From Pseudomonadota bacterium (GTDB taxonomy: Bacteria > Pseudomonadota > Gammaproteobacteria > Steroidobacterales > Steroidobacteraceae), in NCBI GenBank assembly GCA_023423065.1, contig JAFAGC010000009.1, positions 1 to 64,000 on the forward strand: a stretch of 64,000 nt of DNA. The letters are read 5' to 3'. This document shows positions 26,375 through 34,875 of this stretch, one piece after another. The notes beneath the pieces were generated by a model, which saw only the letters and a program-made list of their open reading frames with translations, made no database searches and was not told the origin of the DNA. How positions within the stretch are numbered: position 1 is the stretch's first letter; each line of letters begins with the position of its first letter. Made by a program: the position numbers and the translations under genes.

Positions 26375-26646
26375 CACGCCGCTGCGGGCTTGTGCTGCAG
26401 CAGCGCGTGAATGGCAGTGACCGCGTCGCCGACCGTGCGCACGTTGCGGAACTGGTCGGGCTGGATCTTGCGACCGGTCAATTCCTTCAGGCGCAGGATC
26501 AGATCGATCGTGTCGATGCTGTCGATCTCGAGATCGTTATAAAGATGCGCGTCGAGCGTTACGCGCGCAGGATCGATCTCGAACAGATCGTGCAGCACGC
26601 TGCGGAGCTGTTCGAAAATTTCTTGTGTGGACTGCACGAAACCCAT
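26374..26646 (-). CDS. acyl carrier protein
   Basis: A 90-residue carrier protein. The phosphopantetheine Ser is in DLEIDSIDTIDLILRL, followed by the helix-3 region TVGDAVTAIHALL. It carries the growing polyene chain or its starter. It stands 80 bases after the acyltransferase gene, one of the larger gaps in the left arm. A second carrier protein (29396) lies in the right arm; having two, one for the starter and one for the chain, is normal for aryl polyene clusters. Confidence 0.92.
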   Translation of the reverse strand: MGFVQSTQEIFEQLRSVLHDLFEIDPARVTLDAHLYNDLEIDSIDTIDLILRLKELTGRKIQPDQFRNVRTVGDAVTAIHALLQHKPAAA

Positions 26647-26726
26647 CCCTCGCCAACGCCTTGAATTATAGCGAATCGTCGCGCGGCGTCAGCCTCATGG
26701 CCGTGTTTCCCGTCGCAGATTGACAT

Positions 26727-27560
26727 TCATGGATTCTGGCCTTTCTGGCCGGCGAGCTGTTGCGCGATGCTGACGTCGTACCAGCGCACGAGGGCCTGGG
26801 TCAGGTGGCGCGCGGCCAGGGCCTGCGGCTCGGCCAGATAAGGCTCCACCGGAATGGGATCTCCCACGGCGATCACCCAATGGGGCCGGCGCTCCGGCAC
26901 GCGGAACCATGAATTTCCCTTGAAAAGTGTGATCGGGTCGCAGGTGATGGTCACCGGCCGCAGCGGCACCCGGGCGGTCAGCGCGATCTGGGCCGCGCCG
27001 CGGTGGAAATTGAGCGGTTCGCCGGGCCGGGTGCGGGTGCCCTCCGGGAATACGACCAGCGAGCGGCCGCGGGCCAGCGTCGCGGCGCAGGCCGCGACCA
27101 GTCCTTCGCCGGTTTCGTTGCTGATGTACCCGGCCCAGTACACGGGCCAGCGCAGGAACACGTTGCGCCACAGGGCCTGCTTCACGATGCAGTCGACCTC
27201 GGGCATGAGGCCGACGAGGTACACCACGTCGATGAGAGTCGGATGATTCGCGATGACGAATTGCCCGCGGGCGGCCAGCTTTTCCCGGCCGCGGATCTCG
27301 TAGGTGAGCAGCCCGAGCGACTTCATGAGCCACACGAACACGCGCATCGACAGCGAGACCGCGCGCTGCACGCGTGCATCGGCGACGTCGCGATCGCGCG
27401 AGGACAGGCGCAGGACCGGCCAGACCGTGAAGCCCAGCAGCACCGCACCGATGCCGAAACACGCGAAGGAAAATCCGGTCGCGAACACGCGCCATGCCCG
27501 ATTCCATCGACGAGCCGCCCGGCCGCCTGGGGAAACCCGCGCGGCCGCCGGTTCACTCAA
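26727..27560 (-). CDS. 1-acylglycerol-3-phosphate acyltransferase-type enzyme
   Basis: A 277-residue PlsC-family protein with an N-terminal membrane span (about 28-55). The HX4D motif appears as ANHPTLIDVVYL (near 106) and the substrate motif as FPEGTRTRPG (near 170). In aryl polyene clusters such acyltransferases are proposed to attach the polyene to a lipid backbone. It overlaps the chorismatase gene by eight bases at its start, so it is in the same left-arm transcript. Confidence 0.88.
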   Translation of the reverse strand: MSEPAAARVSPGGRAARRWNRAWRVFATGFSFACFGIGAVLLGFTVWPVLRLSSRDRDVADARVQRAVSLSMRVFVWLMKSLGLLTYEIRGREKLAARGQFVIANHPTLIDVVYLVGLMPEVDCIVKQALWRNVFLRWPVYWAGYISNETGEGLVAACAATLARGRSLVVFPEGTRTRPGEPLNFHRGAAQIALTARVPLRPVTITCDPITLFKGNSWFRVPERRPHWVIAVGDPIPVEPYLAEPQALAARHLTQALVRWYDVSIAQQLAGQKGQNP

Positions 27561-28530
27561 GTGCGTAGGTCCCTTCGATTTCGAGCAGCAGCTCCCGCCG
27601 GCAGATGTCCGCGCGCAGCACGAGCGGCTCCGCCTCGAGCGCGAACAGGCGGCGGATGCGCGGCATCAGCGGCTGGTAGTCCGTGGCATTGCGCAGGTAG
27701 ACCTTGAGCGACTCGAGCCGCACGGAAGAGCGCCGCGGGCCATGGGCGTCGGCGCGCATCGCCGTTTCGACCAGCGCCTCGAAGTTGCGTACGGTCTCTT
27801 CGAGCTGCCGTTCCGGATCTCCGATGTGCAGGCTCTCGTGGCCCACGATGCTCGCGGTGCCCGAGACCAGGAGCTGCGCGCCGACGCCGTTCGGCACCAG
27901 CGCCGCGCGCGCGAACATCGGGCTGCGCCGGCCGTACTGCTGCGGATACAGCGGTGCGCTGACCTGGCGCGGGTTTTCGATCTGCGTGCCCGGCTGTTTG
28001 CCCGCGAGACAGCACAACACGAAACCGCCGGTTTCGCTGCCGAGCGCACTCGCGGCGGGCAGGTTGCGCTCGATGCCGTCGCTCAGGTTGACCGCGCTGT
28101 GCCGCCCGGCGTTGAACCGGCGGTAACGTTCCTCTTCACCCTCGCCGACCGTGATGCCGGCCAGGTAATTCCAGGCGCGCAGCCAGTACGGATACCCTTC
28201 CCGCCGCAGGACGTGATCGAGGCGCAGGTAGCTGCGCCGCGTGAGCTGTTCGACGTCGGCGCATTGCTCCGGCGGAACGATCAGGCTCGCGAACAGGTAA
28301 TTGCCGTCGCGCGCGAACCGGACGTCGCGGTACACGCCGGCCTCGACCGGCGAGTCCGTACTCCAGCGCTCGATGCGCTCGTCTCCGCCGAGTTGCGCGA
28401 GCGATACGGGGATGTGACGCGGATCGCCGTCCGGCGCGCCTTCGGCGGAAATCCCGAAGTGAAACTCCGAGAGCGTGTGTCGAGGCTGCGGCGCGTTTCG
28501 CAAAGCGTGATGTACGTGCAGCAAGGTCAA
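27553..28530 (-). CDS. chorismatase (FkbO/Hyg5/XanB2-like)
   Basis: About 325 residues resembling the chorismatase family, which cleaves chorismate to hydroxybenzoates or dihydroxycyclohexadiene acids plus pyruvate. Recognisable parts are YLFASLIVPPEQ, REGYPYWLRAWNYLAGI, RYRRFNAGRHSAV, GFVLCCLAG, IENPRQVSAPLYPQQYGRRS and LLVSGTASIVGHES; the RidA-like C-terminal half ends with VYLRN and ADICRRELLLEIEG. In Xanthomonas, XanB2 supplies 3- and 4-hydroxybenzoate for xanthomonadin and ubiquinone. As first gene of the left arm it most likely makes the aromatic starter of this polyene; which isomer cannot be told. Confidence 0.87.
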   Translation of the reverse strand: MTLLHVHHALRNAPQPRHTLSEFHFGISAEGAPDGDPRHIPVSLAQLGGDERIERWSTDSPVEAGVYRDVRFARDGNYLFASLIVPPEQCADVEQLTRRSYLRLDHVLRREGYPYWLRAWNYLAGITVGEGEEERYRRFNAGRHSAVNLSDGIERNLPAASALGSETGGFVLCCLAGKQPGTQIENPRQVSAPLYPQQYGRRSPMFARAALVPNGVGAQLLVSGTASIVGHESLHIGDPERQLEETVRNFEALVETAMRADAHGPRRSSVRLESLKVYLRNATDYQPLMPRIRRLFALEAEPLVLRADICRRELLLEIEGTYALE

Positions 28531-28577
28531 CGCCCCACAACTGCACAGGCAGGAAGGTTCATGCGATCATTCGCGCG
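28531..28577. promoter_or_regulatory. divergent promoter gap of the aryl polyene cluster
   Basis: Only 47 bases separate the first leftward gene (chorismatase) from the first rightward gene (methyltransferase). Both arms are otherwise tightly packed, so the main promoters of 22 genes probably lie here or reach into the 5' ends of these two genes. AGGAAGG near 28550 is purine-rich. I could not define clear -35/-10 pairs. Confidence 0.45.
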
Positions 28578-29399
28578 GTGTCTGATCCTACGGATTCCCC
28601 GATGATGTCCGATCAAAGCGGCAGCCAGGCTGGCGCCTCTCGTCTCGCCCCTCATCCCCTGCTGAAAAGCTATTACGCGGATGAGCCGGGCCGCAAGCGC
28701 CGCGTCAACGAGATGTTCGACGAGTCCGCGCCTCACTACGACTGGATCACCGGCGCGATGTCCTTCGGTACCGGCCGCTGGTATCGCGGCGACGTCCTCA
28801 AGCGTCATGGTGTGACGGCGGGTACCCGCCTGCTGGACGTGGGTTCGGGAACGGGCGTGATCGCGGCACTGGCACAGGGAATGGTCGGTCCGACGGGCGC
28901 CGTCGTGGCGGTCGATCCATCGCCCGGCATGCTCGCGGAGGCCACGAAGGCCGGCGTGCGCGATACGCGCATCGGTCGCGGCGAAGCGCTGCCCGTGGGC
29001 GACGGCGAATTCGACATCCTCACGATGGGCTACGCGCTGCGGCACGTCGAGGACCTGGTCGTCACCTTCCGCGAATACAAGCGCGCGCTGCGCCCGGGCG
29101 GCAAGGTGCTGCTGCTCGAGATCACGCGGCCCGAGGGCCGTTTCCAGTACCACGCGCTCAAGTTCTATCTGAAACACGTGGTGCCGACGGTCACGCGAAT
29201 CGTGCGCCGTTCCGCGGAAGCGCAGCGCCTCATGAAGTATTACTGGGACACCATCGAAGCCTGCGTGCCGCCGGCCGACATCATGGCCGCGCTCTCGACC
29301 GCGGGCTTCACCGATGTGAAACGTCACGTGCTGAACGGCATGTTCAGCGAGTACTCAGCGATCAAGCCGGCGACGCCGGCAGAAGGAAATCCGCAGTGA
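28578..29399 (+). CDS. UbiE-like class I methyltransferase
   Basis: About 273 residues from GTG 28578; ATG 28602 or 28605 are alternatives. The core carries RVNEMFDESAPHYDWIT, the SAM motif LLDVGSGTGVIAAL, VDPSPGMLAEA, LTMGYALRHVEDL and GGKVLLLEITRP, close to the ubiquinone/menaquinone C-methyltransferase UbiE. The substrate is probably the aryl ring or an aromatic starter, an inference from its place in the cluster. A quinone role is less likely because no ubiquinone gene is near. It overlaps the ACP gene by four bases. Confidence 0.85.
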   Translation: MSDPTDSPMMSDQSGSQAGASRLAPHPLLKSYYADEPGRKRRVNEMFDESAPHYDWITGAMSFGTGRWYRGDVLKRHGVTAGTRLLDVGSGTGVIAALAQGMVGPTGAVVAVDPSPGMLAEATKAGVRDTRIGRGEALPVGDGEFDILTMGYALRHVEDLVVTFREYKRALRPGGKVLLLEITRPEGRFQYHALKFYLKHVVPTVTRIVRRSAEAQRLMKYYWDTIEACVPPADIMAALSTAGFTDVKRHVLNGMFSEYSAIKPATPAEGNPQ

Positions 29400-29677
29400 G
29401 CGCCGCCCTGACCCACGAAGAGCGGCAGATGGCCGAGGTCATCGTGTCCGCGCTCAATCTCGAACACATCCAGGCCGACACGGTCGATCCGTCGATGCCG
29501 TTGTTCGGTCAATCCACTCCGGGCTGGGGGCTCGACTCGATCGACGCGCTCGAGATCGTGCTCGCGATCCAGCAGAAATACAGCGTCGAGCTCAAGGCCG
29601 ACGATGCCTCCGTGACGCGCGCCTTCGCGTCGCTGCGTGCGCTCACGCAGCTCGTCGCGGAGCGCCGCACGGCTTGA
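29396..29677 (+). CDS. acyl carrier protein
   Basis: A 93-residue carrier protein from a GTG start overlapping the methyltransferase stop. The phosphopantetheine attachment site is GWGLDSIDALEIVLAI. It is longer at the N terminus than the left-arm carrier and may hold the activated starter made by the AMP ligase two genes downstream. Confidence 0.9.
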   Translation: MSAALTHEERQMAEVIVSALNLEHIQADTVDPSMPLFGQSTPGWGLDSIDALEIVLAIQQKYSVELKADDASVTRAFASLRALTQLVAERRTA

Positions 29678-29702
29678 CCGCTGCGGCATCCCTCATTCCC
29701 CG

Positions 29703-30335
29703 ATGAGGAATGTCACGATTTCCCGCACGGCGCGCGCGCTGGTCGCGGTGGTGAGCTTCGTGCTGGCCTCCGCGCTGATCCACCTCGCGATCTCCAACGA
29801 ATCGCATCTCGTCGACTGGCTCGCGCTGGTCGCCATCGTGGCCGTGCCGTTCAGCATCGCTCTGCTCGAACTGCGCTGGCGCGCCTGGCTCGCGTTCGCC
29901 GCGCTCGCGGCCGTGGCGTGGTGGATCGCGGACACGGGCGGCGGTCGGCTGCTGCTGTTCGCGCCGTCGGTGCTCATTCCCGCGATGCTCGCGTGGTTCT
30001 TCGGCCGCACGTTGTTCTCGGGCCGGCAGCCGCTGATCGTATCGGTGGCGCTGGCCGCGCGGCCTTCGACGCCCGACTATCTACTGCGCTACTCGCGCCA
30101 GCTCACGGTGTTCTGGACCGGGATCTTCGTCGCGATCGCCACCTGGGATCTCGCCCTCGCGGCCCTGGCCCCGCAGCAGTGGTGGTCGGTCATGGCCAAT
30201 TGCGGCAACTATCTACTCATTGCCGCCGCGGTCGGTGGCGAGTACCTGTTCCGCCGCCTGCGCTTCCGCGACTACGCGCATCCCGGCTTCTCCGAGTACC
30301 TGAAAATCGTGGTCAACGCGAATCCCCGCCGATGA
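29703..30335 (+). CDS. COG4648-like membrane protein
   Basis: About 210 residues with several membrane spans (VAVVSFVLASALIHLA, WLALVAIVAVPFSIALLE, WLAFAALAAVAWWIA and others) and a conserved C-terminal half with YLLRYSRQLTVFWTG and FRRLRFRDYAHPGFSEYL. Proteins of this kind sit before the AMP ligase in aryl polyene clusters; their function is unknown. Start ATG 29703 follows the carrier-protein stop by 25 bases; its stop overlaps the ligase ATG. Confidence 0.8.
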   Translation: MRNVTISRTARALVAVVSFVLASALIHLAISNESHLVDWLALVAIVAVPFSIALLELRWRAWLAFAALAAVAWWIADTGGGRLLLFAPSVLIPAMLAWFFGRTLFSGRQPLIVSVALAARPSTPDYLLRYSRQLTVFWTGIFVAIATWDLALAALAPQQWWSVMANCGNYLLIAAAVGGEYLFRRLRFRDYAHPGFSEYLKIVVNANPRR

Positions 30336-31669
30336 ACGCTAAAGATGGTGCCTGGCACGGAAAATCCGGGATAAGCGCGGCGGTGAGCCACGCGTACGTG
30401 CGGCCCGCGCCCGAGGCCATCGCCGCCTGGCGCGGTGGCGTCCCGGTCACGCGCCGCGAATTCGCGCGGCACGTCGCGAGCGTCGCGCGCGCGCTGCCGG
30501 ACACGCGCTGGATCGTGAACCGCTGCGCCAATCGTTATCACTTCGCGGTGACATTCCTGGCTGCCTGCCGGCGCGGCGCGACCAACCTGCTGCCACCCGG
30601 CGTGGGCCCGCAGGCGCGCGACGAGTTGCTGGAGGGTTATCCCGGAGCGCAGCTCATCGAGGATGCGTTCGTGCTCGCGGCGCTGGAAGCGGGCGATGCG
30701 GGGCCGGTGGAGGACGTTTCGCCCGGCATCGCGGACGAGCAGCTCGCGGCGCTCGTGTTCACGTCCGGCAGCACGGGCCGTCCGCGCGCGCACGAGAAAT
30801 CCTGGCGCGCGCTGGCGATGTCCGCGCGCTACTGCCGGCTGCGTCTCGGCGAGCGCGCGATGAGCGTGGTCGTCACCGTTCCGCCGCAGCACATGTACGG
30901 GCTCGAGACCTCGATCTTCACGCTGCTCGCGGGAGACTGGGCGCTGCACGACGGTAACGCCTTCTTTCCCGACGAGATCATCGTGGCGCTGGAATCGATT
31001 TCCTCGCCCAAGCTGCTGATCACCGCGCCGTATCACCTGCGCCATCTGCTCACGAGCGCGAGTTCGCTGCCGCGCGTCGACGCCGTGTTGTCGGCGACCG
31101 CGCCGCTGGGCGCGGATCTCGCCGCGGAAGCGGAGCGTCGACTCGGCGCGGAAGTGTTCGAGATCTACGGCTGCACCGAGGCCGGCAGCATGGCGACGCG
31201 GCGTACTGCCCACGACGAGATCTGGACGCCATACCCGGGACTCGAATTCTCGCTGAACGATGGCGCGACGTCGGTCCGCGCGGATCACCTGGTCGGCACG
31301 ATTCCGGTGGGCGATCGCATCGACCTGCGCGCCGACGGCCGCTTCACGCTGCTGGGGCGCGACGCCGACATGATCAAGATCGGCGGCCGGCGGGGCTCGC
31401 TGTCCGACATCGCGGCGCGCATCGCGACACTGCGCGGCGTAATCGACCAGGTCGTATTCATGCCGGGCGAAGGTGAAACCGCGCGTCCCGCCGCGCTGGT
31501 GGTGGCGCCCGGCCGCACCGCGGCCGAGCTGCGCCAGGAACTGAGCGCGCTCATCGACGGCGTGTTCGTGCCGCGACCCATCCGGATCGTCGACGCCCTG
31601 CCGCGCAATGAGCTCGGTAAATTGCCGCGCGAGCGTTTACTCGAGATGCTGGGCAAGCCCACGGATTGA
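30332..31669 (+). CDS. AMP-dependent acyl/aryl-ACP ligase (ApeH-like)
   Basis: About 445 residues, ATG overlapping the membrane-protein stop. It shows the adenylate-forming signatures ALVFTSGSTGRPRAHEKSW (near 140), VPPQHMYGLE, FEIYGCTEAGSMATRR and DRIDLRADGRFTLLGRDADM, and a shorter C-terminal domain with LPRNELGKLPRE, whose Lys is the usual adenylation residue. It should activate the hydroxybenzoate made by the chorismatase and load it on a carrier protein. It is shorter than typical acyl-CoA ligases, as is normal in aryl polyene clusters. Confidence 0.88.
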   Translation: MNAKDGAWHGKSGISAAVSHAYVRPAPEAIAAWRGGVPVTRREFARHVASVARALPDTRWIVNRCANRYHFAVTFLAACRRGATNLLPPGVGPQARDELLEGYPGAQLIEDAFVLAALEAGDAGPVEDVSPGIADEQLAALVFTSGSTGRPRAHEKSWRALAMSARYCRLRLGERAMSVVVTVPPQHMYGLETSIFTLLAGDWALHDGNAFFPDEIIVALESISSPKLLITAPYHLRHLLTSASSLPRVDAVLSATAPLGADLAAEAERRLGAEVFEIYGCTEAGSMATRRTAHDEIWTPYPGLEFSLNDGATSVRADHLVGTIPVGDRIDLRADGRFTLLGRDADMIKIGGRRGSLSDIAARIATLRGVIDQVVFMPGEGETARPAALVVAPGRTAAELRQELSALIDGVFVPRPIRIVDALPRNELGKLPRERLLEMLGKPTD

Positions 31670-31677
31670 ACGCGTAG

Positions 31678-31965
31678 ATGGACCTTTCCGTGACAATCCG
31701 GACGCCATTGGAACACCCAAGTTACGCTGGTCACTTTCCCGGCCGGCCGGTCGTGCCCGGCGTCCTGCTGCTGGAACTCGTCGCCCAGGCAATCGGCCGC
31801 GGTGCTCCGACGCTCATCGACGGCGTGAAATTCCATCGCGCGCTGAGTCCGGGTGAGTCCTTCGAACTGAGCATCGACGAATCCGCGGAGCGCGTCCGGT
31901 TTCGCTGCCTGCTCGATGCGGCGCCCGTCGCCGAGGGCGTCTTCGGATTCGGTGCGCGCGGATGA
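31678..31965 (+). CDS. short FabZ-like dehydratase
   Basis: Only 95 residues, against about 140 for FabZ, but the active helix is intact: YAGHFPGRPVVPGVLLLELV has the catalytic His and the Glu. The remainder gives one beta sheet ending in VFGFGARG. It probably dimerises with itself or another hotdog protein. It starts nine bases after the ligase stop and overlaps the LpxL-like gene by four bases. Confidence 0.82.
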   Translation: MDLSVTIRTPLEHPSYAGHFPGRPVVPGVLLLELVAQAIGRGAPTLIDGVKFHRALSPGESFELSIDESAERVRFRCLLDAAPVAEGVFGFGARG

Positions 31966-32891
31966 ACTCGCCCCGGCCGGAGACCGGCGCGGAAAACGTG
32001 CGACGCGTCGAGTGGCACGAACGCGGCGAGCGCGGCAACACGTTCTCGCTGCGCGCGCTGCGCTTCGCGGCAATCACGCTCGGGAGGCGCGCGATCCGCC
32101 CGCTGCTCTATCCGCTGAGTCTCTACTTCGTGCTGACGTCGCCGACCACTCGGCGCATCTCCCGCGAATATCTCGCGAGAGTGCTGCCGCATCCGCCGCG
32201 CTTCCGCGACATCTGGCGCCACGTGTTCGCGTTCGCGAGCATCTCGCTGGACCGCGTGTTCCTGCTGACCGGCAAGTATCCATTCAAGGTGGAAGGCCAC
32301 TACGGCCCCGGCACGCTCGAGACGGCGCGCACGCGCGGCGTGCTCTTGTTCCTCTCGCACTTCGGCAGCTTCGAGGTGATGCGCATCGGAGCCGTGCAGA
32401 AGCACGAGCTCAAGCTGCGCATCGTGCTCGACCTCAACATCGGCCGGCGCTTCATGCAGGCGCTGGGCGAGCTGAACCCGGAGATAGCGGCCGGCATCAT
32501 CGACTCGTCGAACGCCGGTCCCGATCTCGCGCTCCGGGTGCGCGAGGCGCTCGACGACAATGCCGTGGTCGGTCTCATGGTCGACCGGCGGCGCGCGAGG
32601 GAGCGCTCCGTCACGGTGAACTTCCTCGGCGAACCCGCGCCCTTTCCCGCGAGCCCATGGCTGCTCGCCGCCGCGCTCAAGGTGCCGGTGCTCATCGTCT
32701 TCGGCGTCTGGAGGGGCGGCGACCGCTACGAAGCGCACGTCGAGCTGCTGTCCGAGAAGATAGATCTGCCGCGCGCGACTCGCGAGGCGGAGCTGCAACG
32801 CCTCGTGCAGGACTACGCCGACCGGCTCGCGGCGCGCGTGCGCGAAGCCCCCTACAATTGGCTCAACTTCTACGACTTCTGGGCCCGATGA
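31962..32891 (+). CDS. LpxL/HtrB-like acyltransferase
   Basis: About 309 residues. The family motif appears in LLFLSHFGSFEVMR (His with following Glu), with IVLDLNIGRRFMQ, VGLMVDRRRARERSVTV and the C-terminal NWLNFYDFW. Lipid A late acyltransferases use acyl-ACP donors; here the donor may be the aryl polyene-ACP and the acceptor a lipid. Two acyltransferase families therefore occur in this cluster (see 26727). It overlaps both neighbouring genes by four bases. Confidence 0.87.
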   Translation: MNSPRPETGAENVRRVEWHERGERGNTFSLRALRFAAITLGRRAIRPLLYPLSLYFVLTSPTTRRISREYLARVLPHPPRFRDIWRHVFAFASISLDRVFLLTGKYPFKVEGHYGPGTLETARTRGVLLFLSHFGSFEVMRIGAVQKHELKLRIVLDLNIGRRFMQALGELNPEIAAGIIDSSNAGPDLALRVREALDDNAVVGLMVDRRRARERSVTVNFLGEPAPFPASPWLLAAALKVPVLIVFGVWRGGDRYEAHVELLSEKIDLPRATREAELQRLVQDYADRLAARVREAPYNWLNFYDFWAR

Positions 32892-34072
32892 AACCGCTCG
32901 CGATCACCGCCTATACCGTCACGAGCGCGATCGGCCGCGGCCGCACGGCGCACCTCGCGGCGTTGCGCGCGGAGCAGACCGGGCTCACGGAACAACGCTT
33001 CGAAGATGCCGCGCTGCCGTGCTGGATTGGCGCCGCGCACGGGCTAGAATCGGTGACGCTGCCACGCGAGCTGGCGGGCTGGGACTGCCGCAACAACAGG
33101 CTCGCGGAAGTCGCGCTGACCGCCGACGGATTCCTCGATGCCGTAGCCGCGGCCCGTGCGCGCCACGGCGCGCGGCGCATCGGCGTGTTCATCGGCACGA
33201 GCACGTCGGGCGTGCGCCACACCGAACTCGCCTTCGCGCAACGGGCGAAAGAAGGCGGCACGGGCCCGCTGCCGGACTGGTTCGACTACCACGCCACGCA
33301 GAGCACGTTTTCGGTCGCCGACTACACGCGCACCCGGCTAAGGCTCGAGGGCATCGCCGCGTCGGTGTCGGCGGCGTGCGCGTCGAGCGCCAAGGTGTTC
33401 GCCTCCGCGGCGCGCGCGATCGAGGCCGGCTTCTGCGACGCCGCGGTGGTCGGCGGAGTAGATAGCCTGTGCCTCACCACGCTGTATGGCTTCAACGCGC
33501 TGCAGCTCGTGTCACCCGACATCTGCCGCCCGGCCGACGCCGAGCGCAAGGGGTTGTCGATCGGCGAGGCTGGCGGCTTCGCGCTGCTCGAACGTGCACG
33601 CGAGCCCGGCGTCGCGGCCTGCCTCGGCGCGGGTGAATCGAGCGATGCGCACCACATGTCGCAGCCGCGACCCGATGGCGCGGGCGCAGTGCTCGCGATG
33701 CGCGGCGCGCTAGGCGCGTTGCCGCCGGAGCGCGTGAGCTACATCAATTTGCACGGCACCGCGACGCCGGCCAACGACTCGTCGGAAGACACCGCTGTGA
33801 CGGCACTGTTCGGCAAGCGCACACCGTGCAGCTCGACCAAGGGATGGACCGGCCACACGCTCGGCGCCGCCGGCATCGTCGAAGCCGCGATTTCGCTGCT
33901 TGCGATCGAACACGGCTTCATGCCGCGCAGCCTCAACACGCGCACGCTCGATCCGAAGCTCTCCGCGCCGGTACTGCTGGAAGCGCGCAACGCCAAAGTC
34001 GAATACGTGTTGTCGAATTCGTTCGGCTTCGGCGGCACCAACTGCAGCGTGTTGTTCGGGCCCGCGCCATGA
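32888..34072 (+). CDS. beta-ketoacyl-ACP synthase (ApeO-like)
   Basis: About 394 residues from ATG 32888. The triad is intact: Cys near 163 in VSAACASSAKVF, His near 288 in NLHGTATPAND and His near 322 in GWTGHTLGAAG; SNSFGFGGTNCSVLF closes the protein. It is followed at a four-base overlap by a chain-length factor lacking the active Cys, so the two probably form the heterodimer that extends the polyene, as ApeO/ApeC do. Confidence 0.92.
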   Translation: MKPLAITAYTVTSAIGRGRTAHLAALRAEQTGLTEQRFEDAALPCWIGAAHGLESVTLPRELAGWDCRNNRLAEVALTADGFLDAVAAARARHGARRIGVFIGTSTSGVRHTELAFAQRAKEGGTGPLPDWFDYHATQSTFSVADYTRTRLRLEGIAASVSAACASSAKVFASAARAIEAGFCDAAVVGGVDSLCLTTLYGFNALQLVSPDICRPADAERKGLSIGEAGGFALLERAREPGVAACLGAGESSDAHHMSQPRPDGAGAVLAMRGALGALPPERVSYINLHGTATPANDSSEDTAVTALFGKRTPCSSTKGWTGHTLGAAGIVEAAISLLAIEHGFMPRSLNTRTLDPKLSAPVLLEARNAKVEYVLSNSFGFGGTNCSVLFGPAP

Positions 34073-34875
34073 CCATGTGCGTCGTGAAGTCGGTGGGTAT
34101 CGCGGCGCCCGGGCTCGCCGGGTGGAACGCATCGCTCGACGTGTTGCGCGGCGCGACCGCGCACGTGCCGACGCCGGAATCGCCCTATGCGCCGGCATTG
34201 CTGCCGCCGAACGAGCGGCGTCGCGCGACCGCCGCGGTGCGCCAGGCGTTCCGCGCCGCCGAGGACGCAGTCAGCGGTTTTCCCGCCAACAACCTCGCGT
34301 CGGTATTCGCGAGCTCCGACGCGGACATGTCGGTGCTGAACCGCATCTGTTCGGCGCTCGCACAATCGCCACGCGTCATTTCGCCGACCGACTTCCACAA
34401 CTCCGTGCACAACGCGGCGAGCGGTTACTGGAGCATCGCGGTGCAGAGCATGCAGCCAACGACGACACTGGCGGCCTTCGATGCGAGTTTCACGGCCGGC
34501 CTGGTGGAGGCCGTCGCGCTGGTACGAGAACGCAATGCCGACGTGCTGCTGGTCGCCTATGACGCCGTCTCACCCGAACCGCTGCTCGCGGCGCGTCCGC
34601 TCGGTCACTCCGCGAGCGTCGCGCTGGTGCTCGGCGCGGATGCGGCCGGCGTCGAGGCCGTCGGCACCCAACCTCTCGCGCGACTCGAACTCGGGTTCGC
34701 CGGAACAGCGGAATCCCGTTGCTCGAGCGAATCGCTCGAAGCACTGCGCTGCGCGAACCCGGCGCTGCGTGCGCTGCCACTGATCGAGCTGATGGCCGCG
34801 GCTCGCGCGGGCGCCGTCACGCTGCGCGGACCGGGCGAACTGCTGATCACCATCGACTGCACACCATGGACGTGA
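34069..34875 (+). CDS. ketosynthase-like chain-length factor (ApeC-like)
   Basis: About 268 residues. It aligns with the N-terminal half of ketosynthases, with TDFHNSVHNAASGYW and a nucleophile region reading AAFDASFTAGLVEA, without the catalytic Cys. The C-terminal half is short and has no HGT or GHT motif. This fits the beta-ketoacyl synthase-like chain-length factors of aryl polyene clusters. It overlaps the partner ketosynthase by four bases and the next dehydratase gene by ten. Confidence 0.87.
   Translation: MTMCVVKSVGIAAPGLAGWNASLDVLRGATAHVPTPESPYAPALLPPNERRRATAAVRQAFRAAEDAVSGFPANNLASVFASSDADMSVLNRICSALAQSPRVISPTDFHNSVHNAASGYWSIAVQSMQPTTTLAAFDASFTAGLVEAVALVRERNADVLLVAYDAVSPEPLLAARPLGHSASVALVLGADAAGVEAVGTQPLARLELGFAGTAESRCSSESLEALRCANPALRALPLIELMAAARAGAVTLRGPGELLITIDCTPWT

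Noticed and set aside
26695..27507. 270-codon minus-strand frame overlapping the acyltransferase
   Set aside because: It is a shifted frame of the gene at 26727, which has both acyltransferase motifs.
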